Below, piece after piece: positions 21,259-33,221 of a stretch of DNA of 64,000 nt. The notes beneath the pieces are model-generated. The model ran no database searches. It was given only the letters and a program-made list of their open reading frames with translations, and was not told where the DNA came from. Origin of the DNA: Lineolata rhizophorae (Eukaryota; Ascomycota; Dothideomycetes; Lineolatales; Lineolataceae); assembly GCA_010093515.1 (NCBI GenBank), contig MU001684.1, forward strand, positions 83,503 through 147,502, given 5' to 3'. Position 1 is the stretch's first letter. Every line of letters starts with the position of its first letter. The position numbers were made by a program, and so were the translations under genes.

Positions 21259-24200
21259 GCAAATATCGAGGTTTGACAGGCCCTCTCGTCGGCTTTGCGC
21301 AGGGGAGCCATGCATGCAGCTCCCCGCCTCCGAGCCTACTACGTATTACATACGTAGTCGAACGACGGCCAGTGGCGCGACGAGTCGAGGCTCTTTCACC
21401 ACGTGGATGGCGAGGTATCAGGGCCGCCTCAGCAACTCAACAGCCGGGCCCCCGGCCTCGCGAGCGGGGTTCCCGGGAGGAAAACCGACGCCGTTTCGCG
21501 GCCGCCAAGTGTGTGTGGAGCGTGTGTGCGTGTGCGCCTGGCCCGCCCGCCCGGCAAGTCCACGACAATGCCGGTTCCAAGGTTGAGAGGCAGAAAAAGA
21601 ATTCCAAGTTCCTCTGCAACGGTTTCGCCACGTGTGTTGGGGGACCCTCGATCCAAGGGTTCGAGCATGGTCGACGAATACCGAGCTGTTGGGCTTTTCA
21701 CGATCCCGAGAGGCCGTGTGCCGAACTGCAGCGTGCACATCCAACTCCCTTGCGCTGAGAGAAGTGCGATTCATCTGTTTCTCCCTTCGGAGGCAGTGAG
21801 TGGCTGGAGTCCCCCCCCCGACTCCCCATGGGGCCCGTGAAAATCGCGCACCGAACGGCCCCTTCAGGCCACCAGTGCCCGAAGTTCCTAAAACTCTAAT
21901 GATCCCAACGAGTACCCTATCGTGAACCCTGAATGGAATACATAGGCATTGTCCCGTAACCGAGCGAGCAAAAAAAGGTGGCCTTGCCCGCCAATACGCC
22001 AAGGAGGCGGAATAGTCCGACCGAACTGGTGGGCCGTATGGATCGTATTCAAAGTCCTTTCGTACGGGCCTGCTCTTTAGAGTAAACCATTCTGGTGGTG
22101 TGCTCATGGTGGAGAGAACTGCAAAAGTAGGGATGAGGAACAAGGAATCGGACTGCGGTGCCCTGGTTACTCCTCCAATAGCACTGGCTCTCGGAGGCCC
22201 GAACGCCACCAATCAATCATCCTCAGGGTTTACGACCCTTGATCTGCGAGACCGTGGTCCGTACGGTAAACTCTCCTCAATTCATAATTAGCAAGAGGAC
22301 ATCTTGGTTTGGTTCGGTTCTTATCCGTAGGGTACGTAAATCCAAAGCCCTGGCGACATTATCAAAAACTTCCGTCTGTCCCGTAGCGCGCATCGCGGAA
22401 CTGTTCCCAACACCTTCAGGTCAGAATCAGCCGGCGAGACGTTAGCGGGGCGATATCAGCCCCGTTGGGCGCGCTAGCAGATCTGGCCGAGAGAAGGCTT
22501 CGAGAAATGGCTCGGCCTCCTAGCGCAGCCGTTGGGGGGAGATCGAGGTTTTGAGGAATGAGGATCCAGAACGGGCGTAACCGTACGATCGCGCGACCGG
22601 TAGTCCAAGGCCGAGCCCAGATGGCGCACATGTCTACGTAGTACTACCGTCTGCAAGGTTGAACTGTTTGACGTCCCGAGCGCGTTGGTACGTACATAGC
22701 GGTACTGCAGGTGGTTAGGGATGAAGGGCGCAGCTAGCACCTTAGCGCGGCAAACCCATCTGCAGCGTACTGCGCGGTCTCGGGGGAGGTTCCCCAAGCG
22801 GCGCTAGTCAAGGCCTCGTTGCAAAGACTTGCTTGGGGGAAGGTCTGGGCTGTCTCTGGTGACCGTCCTCCCCCCCGGAGGCAAGTGGCCAAGCAAGACC
22901 GGGGAAGACTGCGGCGACGAGGCCGGGGGTGTCCTCGTGCGCCTTACTCCGTAGACACAACGCCGAGAGCTTAGCGAATGGTGACAGCGGCGCTCCGAGC
23001 CGTAAGCAAGTCAAGCCAGCGCTGCCTCTCCAGCCCCGGCCCGCAGGGGCAAAGCTCTGCTTGCGGCGCGCGCGCGCGCGCGAGCTGCGCGGACGGGGAT
23101 GCAAGTGAGCCACGCCAATTTGTGCCGCCATGCGCGATGACATCGCGGCGGTGCGATGGTGGCGCCGCCGCCCGGGCCATTCGCGGCGGCCGCCAGCGCG
23201 AGATTTGAGATGCATGTATGTACTAGGTATGTACAAGGAGCCAGATCTGACACCCCTCGCCCGATCACGTGGCGGGGAAGCGGTGTAAGCGGTTGCGAGT
23301 TGAAGCGAGTTGCTGAGAGAAGCGAGCGGCGAGCGCGCTAAGAAGCGCCGGGCCGAAGATCAAGAAGGAAAAGAAACAAAGAATAAGAGGACCGACGAGA
23401 GGACCAAGACGGGCGGCGCCAGGCCGGGCGGCAGCTTGAGGGCAGCGTCAAGGGAGCTTGAGCCGGCTTGACGGTCTGGGCGCGGGTTGGCGAGGCAGGA
23501 AGGCGGGGACCCCGCGGCGGCGGCGGCCGCCAATGAGGCTCTTGGCCGCCCGGGGCCCTGCCCCATCGTCCGTCTCCCGACCCTCACGCCGGCGCCGGCG
23601 CTCGCCCGCGCCCTCGTCGCCGCGGCCAGGCCCACGATTTGCCTCTTTCGTCAGTCCCGGCGCCCTCGCGGGGTCCGTCCGGGGATCCTCGCCGCCAAGC
23701 CGGCAGGCCCTCGCGCCCGCAGCTCTGTCTTCCAGGGGCCTCATCCGGCATGCGATGCTGGCAGTTGCACCGCGTTGCCCAGGCTCTTTTTTTCTTTTTT
23801 TTTTTTGGCGACTCCGACTCCGAACAGACCGAGACGCTGCTCTCAAGTGAAAAAGACCAGGGACAAGATTGCACACACGGAAATCGTCCAGCGTCTTGCC
23901 GCGAGGACGCGGAGGCATCGCGGTCCCCTTCGTGCTTCTCTCCGTCGACGCGGTTCCGCATTGCGATCGCCGCCCGGCGGCAGCGCCGCCCGTCCCTCGC
24001 CCCCATCAGCCCGCCCGCCGAGCAGTCAAGGATGGCCTTGGCCCCGGCGAAGCCCTGCATCCGTCCCATCGGCCAGTCCGGTGTACTACGTAGGTCCAAC
24101 TGCGTGCGTCGTCAAACCCTTGGCGAGACCGGGCCGTTTCCTACCCCAGATCTCACCCTCGCAGCAGACGCGGGCGCCACCAGACTCATTTTGCGCTTGG

Positions 24201-24684
24201 CTGGCTGGCTTGACCGCGTTGCTTCGCTGCCCGCCCAGCCGACGCGCCCAACGCCCTTCCAGACGCGCCCAGCCCGCTAATGTGCTAAGCTCCCTTCGGC
24301 ATCGGCGCGCTGGCCTGCCGGCCGCTAGCGCCTTTCACTCCGCTCCACCACAACAGAGCAGCCCCGTCCAGGGCTGGCTCGAGTCCGCCTCGGGGCCTCT
24401 GTGCTCGCGATGCAACCTCTCGGCGGGTCCCTCGCCGCCATCATGCTGGCGTTGCCCACCCGATGGCGCGCCTTGTGCGTGCGTGCGGGCTTTCCGCCCT
24501 GGCAGCCCTGCAGGCTGCTGGATCCCCCATCAGCAAACTGAAGCAGAGAGAAGCACTGACCCGTCCTGGGCTCGGGTCGCGAACCCACACCCCTCATCCC
24601 ATGGCCGATCCATTTCCTTGCCCCCCGGGGGCCGTGATGCGCGGGCCCTTTCTGGGGAGCATCCATGACTCTTGTGGAACCAGG

Positions 24685-24690
24685 TATATA
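24685..24690 (+). promoter_or_regulatory. TATATA element upstream of the sugar transporter
   Basis: TATATA within GGTATATAGAC lies about 300 bp before the transporter start codon, with pyrimidine-rich sequence after it. It is plausible as a TATA box if the 5' leader is 200-250 nt. Position-based inference. Confidence 0.35.
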
Positions 24691-24991
24691 GACCTGCGGA
24701 CCGCCCGATTCAGTTGCTGCTTCCTGCAGAGTGGTGCTTGTGTTGTTTATCATCCTTGCCTGCCACTTCATTTAACCATAGGAGCTACCTCTTGGCTCGG
24801 TGGGTTGGTGTCGCTGCTGGCAACGATCCTGGTAACACAAAAACCGAGCTCCCCCGCTGCTGCTCCTACTGCTGCTGGGACCCTTTTGTCGTCGGCTCCC
24901 CCTCTCTTCCCTTCTAATCGCTCCTCCACTGTCTCCGGACCCGTCCTCCTCCAACCGAGCCGGTCAAAACGCCCCTCCGGAAACAGTCGCC

Positions 24992-27173
24992 ATGGCGGAC
25001 AGCGAGACGAAGAACGAAATCTTCCAGAAGGAGGCGGCCGAGCATGCGGCCGACCTCGAGCAACGCGGCCAGTCCGTGAGCCAGGTTAACATGAACAAGA
25101 ACCTCGAGGCCAAGTGAGTTGCTGTCCTTGCATTTGCTCGCGTTGGCGCGACATTCGCTAACCCATCGCAAGGATTTCCAACCCGCTGGCCGACATTCCC
25201 GTCGACGTCCTCATGAAGGAGGTCGAGGAATTCGCCCAAGAGAAGGGAATGATGGACATCCTGGACGTGCTCCAGAAGGGCGCCCGCGTCGCCCAGGATC
25301 CGGACAGGTTCGAGGAACTTGACTGCATCGACGAGTCCGAAAAGGAAGTCATCCGGTACGAGAGGGCTCACAGGTGGAAGCATCCCCTGAGGCTGTACTT
25401 CACCATCATTGTTTGTTCCATTGGCGCGGCCGTCCAGTAAGTCCTTGGCTACCTCGATAGACTGTCGATTTCACGGCCGGCTGACGTCGCGCAGGGGTTG
25501 GGATCAGACTGGTTCGAACGGAGCCAACTTGTCTTTTCCCTTGGAATTCGGTATCGGCGACGGCGAGTGCGACGAGTGCCCCAACCAGGACCGCGACAAC
25601 TGGCTGGTGGGTCTCGTCAACTCTGGCCCTTACATCGGCTCTGCTTTCATGTAAGTTCGACTACCAATTCGACTCTTAGAACGCCTTGGCCGAGGGGGGG
25701 AAGATTAACCAAAACTTTACAGTGGCTGCTGGCTTTCCGACCCGTGCAACTTCTACTTCGGTCGTAGGGGCACGATCTTCATCTCGGCTGTCTTCTGTCT
25801 TATCACTCCGATTGGCGGTGCCGTCACTCAGAGCTGGGAGCAGCTTTTTATCACTCGTCTTCTCATGGGCATCGGTATGGGTCTGAAGGGCTCGAGCGTG
25901 CCCATCTTCGCCGCCGAGAACTCGCCCGCCACCATCCGTGGTGCCCTCGTCATGAGCTGGCAAATGTGGACCGCGTTCGGTATCTTCCTCGGTTTCTGCG
26001 CCAACCTCGCGGTTCACACCGTCGGGGACATCGCCTGGCGTCTGCAGATCGGGTCCGCCTTCATCCCCGCGGTCCCTCTTTGCCTCGGCATTTTCTTCTG
26101 TCCCGAGTCGCCTCGTTGGTACATGAAGAAGAACCGGTACCACAAGGCGTACAACTCGCTCCTGAGGCTCCGCTTCACCCCTCTGCAGGCGGCGCGCGAC
26201 CTGTACTACATCCACTCGCAGCTCCAGGTCGAGGCGTCCATCGTCGGCAAGAGCAACTACCTCACCCGCTTCTTCGAGCTCTTCACGATCCCGCGCGTGC
26301 GCCGCGCGACGCTCGCGTCCTTCGTCGTCATGATCGCCCAGCAGATGTGCGGCATCAACATCATCGCCTTCTACAGCTCGACCGTCTTCGTCAACGCCGG
26401 CGCGTCGGCCAGCGACGCCCTCATCGCCTCCTTCGGCTTCGGTCTCGTCAACTTCGTCTTCGCCTGGCCCGCCATCTGGACCATCGACACGTACGGCCGC
26501 CGCACCCTGCTGCTCTTCACCTTCCCGCAGATGGCCTGGACCCTACTCGCCGCCGGCTTCTGCTTCTACATCCCCGAAGAGAGCACCGCGCACCTGGCCT
26601 GCATCGCGCTCTTCATCTACCTGTTCGCGGCCTTCTACTCGCCGGGCGAAGGACCCGTGCCCTTCACCTACTCGGCCGAGGTCTTCCCGCTCAGCCACCG
26701 CGAGGTCGGCATGGGCTGGGCCGTCGCCACCTGCCTCTTCTGGGCCGCCGTCCTGTCCATCTCGTTCCCCCGCATCCTCGAGGCCTTCACCCCCACCGGC
26801 ACCTTCGGCTTCTACGCCGCCCTCAACGTCACCGCCTTCGTCATGATCTTCTTCTGGGTCCCCGAGACCAAGCAGCGCACGCTCGAGGAGCTCGACTACA
26901 TCTTCGCCGTCCCCACCCGCCGTTTCATGTCGTACAACACCACCAAGGTAAGTTGAGAGAGAGGGGGGAGGGGAGAGAAAGAGATTCGCTTCGATCTAGA
27001 TTTGAGATCTTGATCGTTTTCTGGGCGTAAAAATCGATGCTAACGAGTTGTCCCTGCAGGCCCTTCCCTGGTGGTTCAAGCGCTACGTCTTCATGCACAA
27101 GGACGCCCAACTCGAGCCGCTCTACCACTTCGACCACGGTGTCGTCGGTGCGCAGAAGCAGGAAAGCGAGTAG
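24992..27173 (+). CDS. MFS sugar transporter (hexose/polyol type)
   Basis: Plasma-membrane sugar/proton symporter of the fungal sugar-porter family. There are five exons: 24992-25113, 25173-25436, 25495-25650, 25723-26947 and 27060-27173 (introns 59, 58, 72 and 112 nt), giving 626 aa. A long soluble N-terminal region (about 100 aa, including [18 protein letters not shown]) precedes helix 1, which contains [16 protein letters not shown]. Sugar-porter motifs are present: FGRRG (about 193), PESPRW (about 308), QQMCGIN (about 387), DTYGRR (about 435) and [10 protein letters not shown] (about 560). The C-terminal tail ends after [22 protein letters not shown]. Length and tail match a subgroup usually annotated as hexose or inositol-like carriers; the exact substrate cannot be read. 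It lies next to a sulfotransferase and 5 kb from two secreted glycosidases. Confidence 0.92.
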
Positions 27174-28710
27174 GCCGGCGCCTCCGCGGATGGTTTCTCA
27201 ACGGCTGGGGGGCGGGGAAGGAGTTAGATGCTGTATCGTATTTTTAGTCTGCTTGATCGGCTCGTGTCGCAAGCCCGGATGCCCTTCCTTTTAATCTCGA
27301 ATCCGTCACTGTCGTTTTAATGGGATACGACGGGGAATCGAAGTTTGCATCATTATCCCACCTCGTCTTGATGTGATTCCAAAGTGCTGAGCGACGTGAA
27401 GCAAGCCGGTGCGCTGATTGATCTTTAAATGTCGAAGTTGGCGGGACTAGGTTTCGAGAGCTACGTCCAAGCTTGGCTTTGCCTGCGAATCGATATGCAA
27501 GACTGGCAAAAGTGGTCTGCTCATAACATACTGAAGGAAAAGAAACCAACATACATGAAGCGTACTGAACAGACTAAAGGTAAAGATGCTAGATAGAATA
27601 AATAGGAAGAAGTTCCCCTGCTACAGGTACCAGACCAGCCGCTCTCCTTGTACGGTGGTTCGGCTCCCAGATACGCATGACACGAGCTAGAAAGACGTCA
27701 CCGCCTGGGGACCCTCTCGCAACACAGATCTACCGTAACTATGCAGAACCATAGAACCACTCAATGGAAAAGAAACAACTAAATATTGCCAAAGGTGGTT
27801 TTGTCCTTATCTGTAAGGGCGGTCCTATGTAGTTGATTCTACGCGTCCGTTATTAGACCCGATCTACAGGGTACGTGCCCGTTAGCGTACTCGCCACCTC
27901 CTAATTACTCCATCAAACCGCGTCCTATCCTAATTGCCTTGCCGTACGACTGAATCCCTTGCTACTACCAGCCCCACCTAACGAGGCCGAGAAGGCCGTA
28001 GCGTAGGAGGTATATCGCCGGAGCCTACGTTGATCCGGGGCCGAAGACACCCTCTGATTGGTTCTATAACGGGGCTGGGGGCCGGGGGTAGGGGGGATCT
28101 AGGAAATGCGTGGGTGCGGCCATAGGCAGACGAGGTGCGGACGTAGGACGACTCATCTGTGAATGCATATCCAAGTTGAGCCTCGGAGCTACCAGTTCGA
28201 ACACTACATGCGGCAGCTTTCTGCTGTGTGCGGAGAGTGCTCCTTCGTACGGAGCCACTCACGTGGTCACTCGTACGAGGCTGCGGGAGTGACTGCTAGC
28301 GCCAATGGTGGTGCGCGGGTAAGCTGCCAAGCGTCACGTTCCTTGGGCTAACCCCGTCTAACCATCCGATCTGGCCAATGGCAGGAGCGCCTGACACACT
28401 GTTTGAGAATGCGCAACTATATGCTTAGAAATACGTGCACATCATATCAAACAAACTCCCCTAACTAAACGTAATAGGTGACTTCCCGATTACTAGTGAA
28501 GTTCCATTATGCCACTCGAGAGAATCCAAATTGGCCCCTCAGGCCAGCGTTGTAGTTGACAGGGCGCAAAGTAGAACCGGGCATTCATTTGTCCAGAGGG
28601 GAGAAAGGATATATAAACCGACCAGGAAAGGATACCAGCAACGACTAGGCATTCGAGCCACTGTCAACTCTTTCCTCCGGTCCACCCAATAGCACTCGAC
28701 GAGCCCGACA
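27174..28710. other. Intergenic, 1.5 kb, no supportable gene
   Basis: This is the 3' flank of the sugar transporter followed by the sulfotransferase promoter. No coding signal was seen. A TATATAA lies at 28610-28616, 95-100 bp upstream of the sulfotransferase start. Confidence 0.5.
28610..28616 (+). promoter_or_regulatory. TATATAA box of the sulfotransferase gene
   Basis: TATATAA occurs in the context AAAGGATATATAAACC, about 95 bp before the ATG. Sequence and spacing fit a fungal TATA box. No expression evidence is available. Confidence 0.5.
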
Positions 28711-29633
28711 ATGTCTACCGCCTCACCGAAGCGACGGGGGCGGAAAGTCCCCATGGAAGTCCTCTCTCTCGGGTTGCTCCGCACCGGAAGCGCCTCGATG
28801 TCGGAGGCCCTCAAGATACTCGGCTACCACCACACCTACCACGGCCTGGACACCCTACACGCCGGGACAGAAGGGGGCGGCCGCGGCCTGCGCGACTGGC
28901 AGTACTGGGACAAGGCCCGGCTTGCCACGTGGCACGGGCACGGCAAATTCGACCGCGAGGAATGGGACGACTTCCTCGGCTACTGCATGGCCGCGACGGA
29001 TCTGGCCTCGCTGTTTGCCGTCGGACTGATCAGAGCGTATCCGGAAGTAAGTCGACGCGTTTCCTCTCAGGAGGTGTCTTGCGGACCGGCTTGCCGTTCC
29101 GCGGGACCGGGGCCGGTGCGCGACGGCCAAAGGCTCAATGCGTGCAGGCGAAAGTGATACTTGTCGAGTGCGACGAAAGCAAATGGGTTAAGTCCTTCAA
29201 CGAGATCATAGTCGCAAACGCGTTCAGCAAGATGCAGGACTTTGTCATCCGCTTTGTCGAGCCGCTCATTGGTGTCGAGACGGGCAAGCCGATCCAGGAT
29301 CTCCTACTTGATTTCTGGCAAGCCAAAACCCCGGATGGGATACGGCGTAACGCTTTGAGGGTCTATCGCGAGCATTACAAGCGCGTGAGGGGGGCGGTAC
29401 CTCCCGAGAGGTTGCTCAATTACGAGTTGGGAAGTGGGTGGGGACCGTTGTGCGAATTTTTAGGGAAGCCGGTCCCGGGTGTGGAATTTCCGAGGATCAA
29501 CGAGACGCAGAAACTCCATGAAGAGGTAATGAGTTTCCAGGAGGATCTGATGAAGAGAGCCTTGCGAACGCTTTTCGTGGCCGGTGTGGTCGTAGGCATT
29601 GGGGCAGTTGCGTACAGCTATTTCATGAAGTGA
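28711..29633 (+). CDS. P-loop sulfotransferase-family protein with C-terminal membrane anchor
   Basis: Exons 28711-29046 and 29148-29633 are separated by a 101-nt intron (GTAAGT donor, TGCAG acceptor), giving 273 aa. The N terminus carries SLGLLRTGSASMSEAL (about residues 19-34), equivalent to the 5'-phosphosulfate-binding loop of the fungal sulfotransferase family. A Tyr/His-rich stretch YHHTYHGLDTL follows. After the splice come AKVILVECDESKWVKSF and, farther on, NALRVYREHYKRVRGAVPPERLLNYELGSGWGPLCEFLGKPVP, which is the typical C-terminal signature. The last 24 residues (LRTLFVAGVVVGIGAVAYSYFMK) form a single hydrophobic helix, so the enzyme is probably tail-anchored. The acceptor substrate is unknown; many fungal members lie in secondary-metabolite or stress loci. 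The family is confident, true catalytic activity less so. Confidence 0.85.
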
Positions 29634-30791
29634 GTTGCTTGATCTCGATCAAAACACGCGGAATCAGGGAAGACATTGTGTGAGGTTTCTTGTTCTCCTT
29701 CCATGTGATAGAACAATGTATACTTCCACTTCTAGAGTAGTGCCGGATGACCTGAATCCACATCATAATCATGGACCTTGTCCCAGATGGCCAAGTTTAA
29801 GACCCGAGATCTAGGATCGGATACGTTAGTGACCGCGAGAGTCATGACACGTCGAATCGCACTCGGTTGTGGAAGATGGCAATCACGGCTCGGCTAGTAG
29901 TCGATGAGGCTGTTCGGGTACGGAGTCGATCTCGCGCCAGCGGGTAGTGTGGCTTTAAAGCTAATTCATGTACCCCGCACTTTGCGCATCTTGACGGCTC
30001 ATTGGTCGATCGCGTGAGCAAAGTGTCGAATACAGGACGCCTCTCAGGCTTTCCCGCCGAGCAGATGGGACTGACGGATATGCGAGCGACATGGCACCGA
30101 AAGCATGGGATGAGCTGTGGGGTGTAGGAGAAACGGCTGAAGTTCACTCCAACCGCGGGGTTCCCCGATCGGACTAATGCACGTGACCGTCGTCTCCCTT
30201 CAATCAACCACCATTGGTCGATTCTATGAATCCCCGGCTGAATGTCGCCAACCGCACTCCATTTGGCCTCTTGTCGGACAGCCGCGAACGACAAAACCGG
30301 GTTCGACTTCCCCGCGACGGTTTCCCGCCAGCCAAAGTTTTCGATATTGCGCAGTAATTGGCCGCAGATAGACGAGACTCGATGCCCAAACTTCGAAGGC
30401 GGAGAATGCTGATGCTTCGAAGGATAAAAGGAACGAAGTGACCAATCGCTATAACTTAGGTAGACGTTACAAGATTTTCCGAGACCGGGCGCCACCCATG
30501 ATGCTATCCGAGGGCCCTCGACCCCGCCGTGCAGGGGACAGGGGCCTGAAGACCTCGGTATCTGTTGCTGGAGCTGCCGGCACGTCTATTGCTACGGAGA
30601 AGATCCATGTCAACGGCACAATAAACTGACTAGGACGGGTAAATAACCATGTGCGTGCCAAAGATCTCACCTTTCGTATACGGAACATTTCTTCGCCAAC
30701 ATCTGGACAGATGGGAATATATGTTACACAGAATGGCATCCTTCACGCGGCGGATTGCCGCGATCGTTGATGTACTACAGCTTTCAGAACA
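29634..30791. other. Intergenic, 1.16 kb, no supportable gene
   Basis: This stretch lies between two plus-strand genes. A 217-codon minus-strand open frame (29842-30495) has random-like composition and no homologous pattern. It presumably contains the promoter of the GH65-like gene; no clear TATA box was identified. Confidence 0.5.
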
Positions 30792-32936
30792 ATGCGACCA
30801 ATCACAATTTCTCAAGGAATCCTACTTTTAGCGACCGTTTCTTCAACCGCGACAATCGATCGTGAGGAAGTTGTACGTCAGTTCAACCCACGGCGCAATG
30901 CGACCTCCGAGGAGTCGCCGATGCAAGTCGGCAACGGCAACTTCGCCTTTGGGGCCGATATCACGGGCCTACAGTCCGTGCTGCCCTGGAACATTCTATC
31001 CACTTGGTGCTGGCACAACTCCTCTCTTCCACAAACACCTGGACAGACTTCGCCGGCCGACTATACGGGCGTGCAATGGTGGACCCATGACCGGCTCGTG
31101 ACGTATGCGCAACCAAATCCCGAAGAGGACGAGATATCTCAATGGCTCATCAGAAATCCCCATCGCGTAAATATGGGGCGGATCGGGCTCTTGTTTGATG
31201 GGAGCGGTATAACAGAGGCCGACCTTGCCGACACATCTCAGTATCTGGACATGTGGAATGGAATATTGCATTCCAACTTTAGCATCGAGGGAGCCGCTGT
31301 TTCCGTGCAGACCGTTGTTGACCCAAGATCCGATACTGTTGCTGTGCAACTACAGTCGGAACTTGTTGGGCAAGGAAGGTTGTCGGTTTTCTTCGACTAT
31401 CCGTACATGACCGGCGAGAACAAGTTCGAAACATTTGTGGGGCTTTGGAATGCCACTTCAAATCACGCAACCTCTTTGCACACGTTTAGACAGCGGGCTG
31501 AAATTAAGCATGACCTTGATGCTACTACATATTACACGACAATCGTCTGGGAGGAACCTGCCGCTATATCAAGAATTTCGAACTCATCTCACAAATATAT
31601 TCTTGAACCCGCAGACTCCAATGTCTTCACTTTTACCGCAACGTACACTCCAAATCCTTTGCGTGTCTCCAACTCTTCCTCTACGTTCTCTGCGGTTGCC
31701 GATTCTTCAACAACGTGGTGGAATGACTACTGGACCGCGGGCGCATTTGTCGACCTCACTGCTGTCGAAAACCCTCCGGAATCTCTTGCCCTCCAGGGCC
31801 GGATTCTTCTGTCTCAGTATCTACTCGCAGTAAACGGTGCTTCCGCCAACCCGCCACAAGAATCGGGCTTGACAAACAACGGCTGGTACGGCAAATTCCA
31901 CCTGGAAATGTACCTTTGGCACGGAGTTCACTGGGCTGTTTGGAACCGATGGAAGTGCCTTCGCCGCAGCCTCGACACGTTGTATCAGCGCTTCCTGCCC
32001 ACTTCTTTCGAGCGTGCTGCCGACCAGGGCTATACCGGAGCACGCTGGGGCAAGATGAGCGATCCAGCAGGGCGCTCTGCACCAGGGGAAATCAATTCCT
32101 TGCTGATATGGCAGCAACCACACCCACTTTACTTTGCCGAGTTGGAATATCAAGCATCCCTTGACGGCACGCTCGAGGAAGAACCGAATGAAATATTGGA
32201 CAAGTGGGACGATATTCTCACAGCGACAGCCGACTTCATGTCGTCGTATGCCTTCTTCAACTCTTCCACCGATGTCTACGATCTCGGCCCTCCGATGTAC
32301 CCCGTAAGCGAGAACACGCCACCGAACAGCACCATGAACGCCATCTTCGAGTCGGCCTACTGGCGCTTCGGCCTCTCCATTGCCAGCGCATGGAAGTCGC
32401 GGCAAGACAAACCCATTCCGTCCGAATGGACAACTGTCCTGAACAATCTCGCACCACTGCCGGTCCAAGATGGGACTTACGTTGTCTGCGAAGGTGTCCA
32501 GGATCCATGGTCGACTGATTCGCTGACGGAGGACCACCCGGGCGCGGTGGGCATCTACGGACTGCTTCCCCCATCTGATGATATCCCGCTGGACATGGCC
32601 ATCCTAGACGCGACCTTAGCGGCAATCGACAGCACGTGGAATTTCACCGCAAGCTTCGGGTGGGATTTTCCGATGCTTGCCATGAACGCGGCAAGGATGG
32701 GGCGCCCGCAAGAGGCTGTTGACTGGTTACTCGATCCTGGCTTTCAGTTTGACGACGTGGGTATGCCGATCGGAGGTGCGAGGGTGCCGACGCCGTACTT
32801 CCCTGCAAGCGCAGGGCTATTGTGGGCGGTGGGAATGTTGGCCGGAGGCTGGTATTCGGATGAAGGGAGTACTTTGGAAGACAGGTGGCCCAGTGGGTGG
32901 CAGGTTCATGTGGAGGACTTTGGTAAATCATTGTAA
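30792..32936 (+). CDS. Secreted six-hairpin glycosidase, GH65-like
   Basis: A single exon of 714 aa. The first about 20 residues (ITISQGILLLATVSSTA) look like a short signal peptide, and many N-x-S/T sites support secretion. The N-terminal beta-rich domain begins with FNPRRNATSEESPMQVGNGNFAFGADITGLQ (split at 31-61), a pattern typical of GH65-like fungal proteins. The catalytic (alpha/alpha)6 domain holds GWYGKFHLEMYLWHGVHWAVW (about 364-384), GARWGKMSDPAG (about 417-428) and WQQPHPLYFAELEY (about 440-453). It ends with an ETM-like segment STMNAIFESAYWRFGL. The acid residue is probably the Glu in HLEMY. Substrate is uncertain: trehalose-like alpha-glucosides are only one option. It converges with the GH31 gene, whose stop codon is 285 bp away. 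Confidence 0.8.
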   Translation: MRPITISQGILLLATVSSTATIDREEVVRQFNPRRNATSEESPMQVGNGNFAFGADITGLQSVLPWNILSTWCWHNSSLPQTPGQTSPADYTGVQWWTHDRLVTYAQPNPEEDEISQWLIRNPHRVNMGRIGLLFDGSGITEADLADTSQYLDMWNGILHSNFSIEGAAVSVQTVVDPRSDTVAVQLQSELVGQGRLSVFFDYPYMTGENKFETFVGLWNATSNHATSLHTFRQRAEIKHDLDATTYYTTIVWEEPAAISRISNSSHKYILEPADSNVFTFTATYTPNPLRVSNSSSTFSAVADSSTTWWNDYWTAGAFVDLTAVENPPESLALQGRILLSQYLLAVNGASANPPQESGLTNNGWYGKFHLEMYLWHGVHWAVWNRWKCLRRSLDTLYQRFLPTSFERAADQGYTGARWGKMSDPAGRSAPGEINSLLIWQQPHPLYFAELEYQASLDGTLEEEPNEILDKWDDILTATADFMSSYAFFNSSTDVYDLGPPMYPVSENTPPNSTMNAIFESAYWRFGLSIASAWKSRQDKPIPSEWTTVLNNLAPLPVQDGTYVVCEGVQDPWSTDSLTEDHPGAVGIYGLLPPSDDIPLDMAILDATLAAIDSTWNFTASFGWDFPMLAMNAARMGRPQEAVDWLLDPGFQFDDVGMPIGGARVPTPYFPASAGLLWAVGMLAGGWYSDEGSTLEDRWPSGWQVHVEDFGKSL

Positions 32937-33221
32937 CTAAGATCAAAGTCTCCGAATGACAAATGAATGATTTAAGAGGCCTACGTGGTTTACTCAATTA
33001 TCTAAACAGTACATAGCAGAGTTGTTCGTGGTATTCTTCGTCTAAATCCGGATGAATTAACTGGGAGTTCTTTCAGTGCCAGATGCCTATGCAGATGTCC
33101 CAAGAAAGTACAGCTTTTTAGGTTCAGGTGTCACCTAGCTATCTATGCGTACCCGCCTGAAGTGCAATGCCTTGAACTAGTACCTCGCTACAGTCGGTCT
33201 CATTCAGTCCGTTGCTACAAC

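Larger units (their letters stand above)
18183..24991. other. Long gene-poor region (6.8 kb)
   Basis: I find no supportable gene here. Long open frames (for example 21418-22212 minus, 23487-24668 plus) have proline/arginine-rich or random-like translations and no splice-consistent family sequence. Visible features are homopolymer runs (T13 near 19981, C12 near 20100, T26 and T31 at 21190-21257, T10-12 near 23800), repeated TACGTA/TACTCCGTA motifs, and a TATATA at 24685-24690 about 300 bp before the sugar-transporter start. The last 400 bp probably contain that gene's promoter and leader. Confidence 0.55.

Noticed and set aside
21418-22212. 264-codon minus-strand ORF in the gene-poor region
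   Set aside because: The translation is random-like, changes style along its length and shows no domain or splice context; kept as non-coding.
23487-24668. 393-codon plus-strand ORF before the sugar transporter
   Set aside because: Pro/Arg/Ser-rich low-information sequence, no family pattern, and it lies where the transporter promoter is expected.
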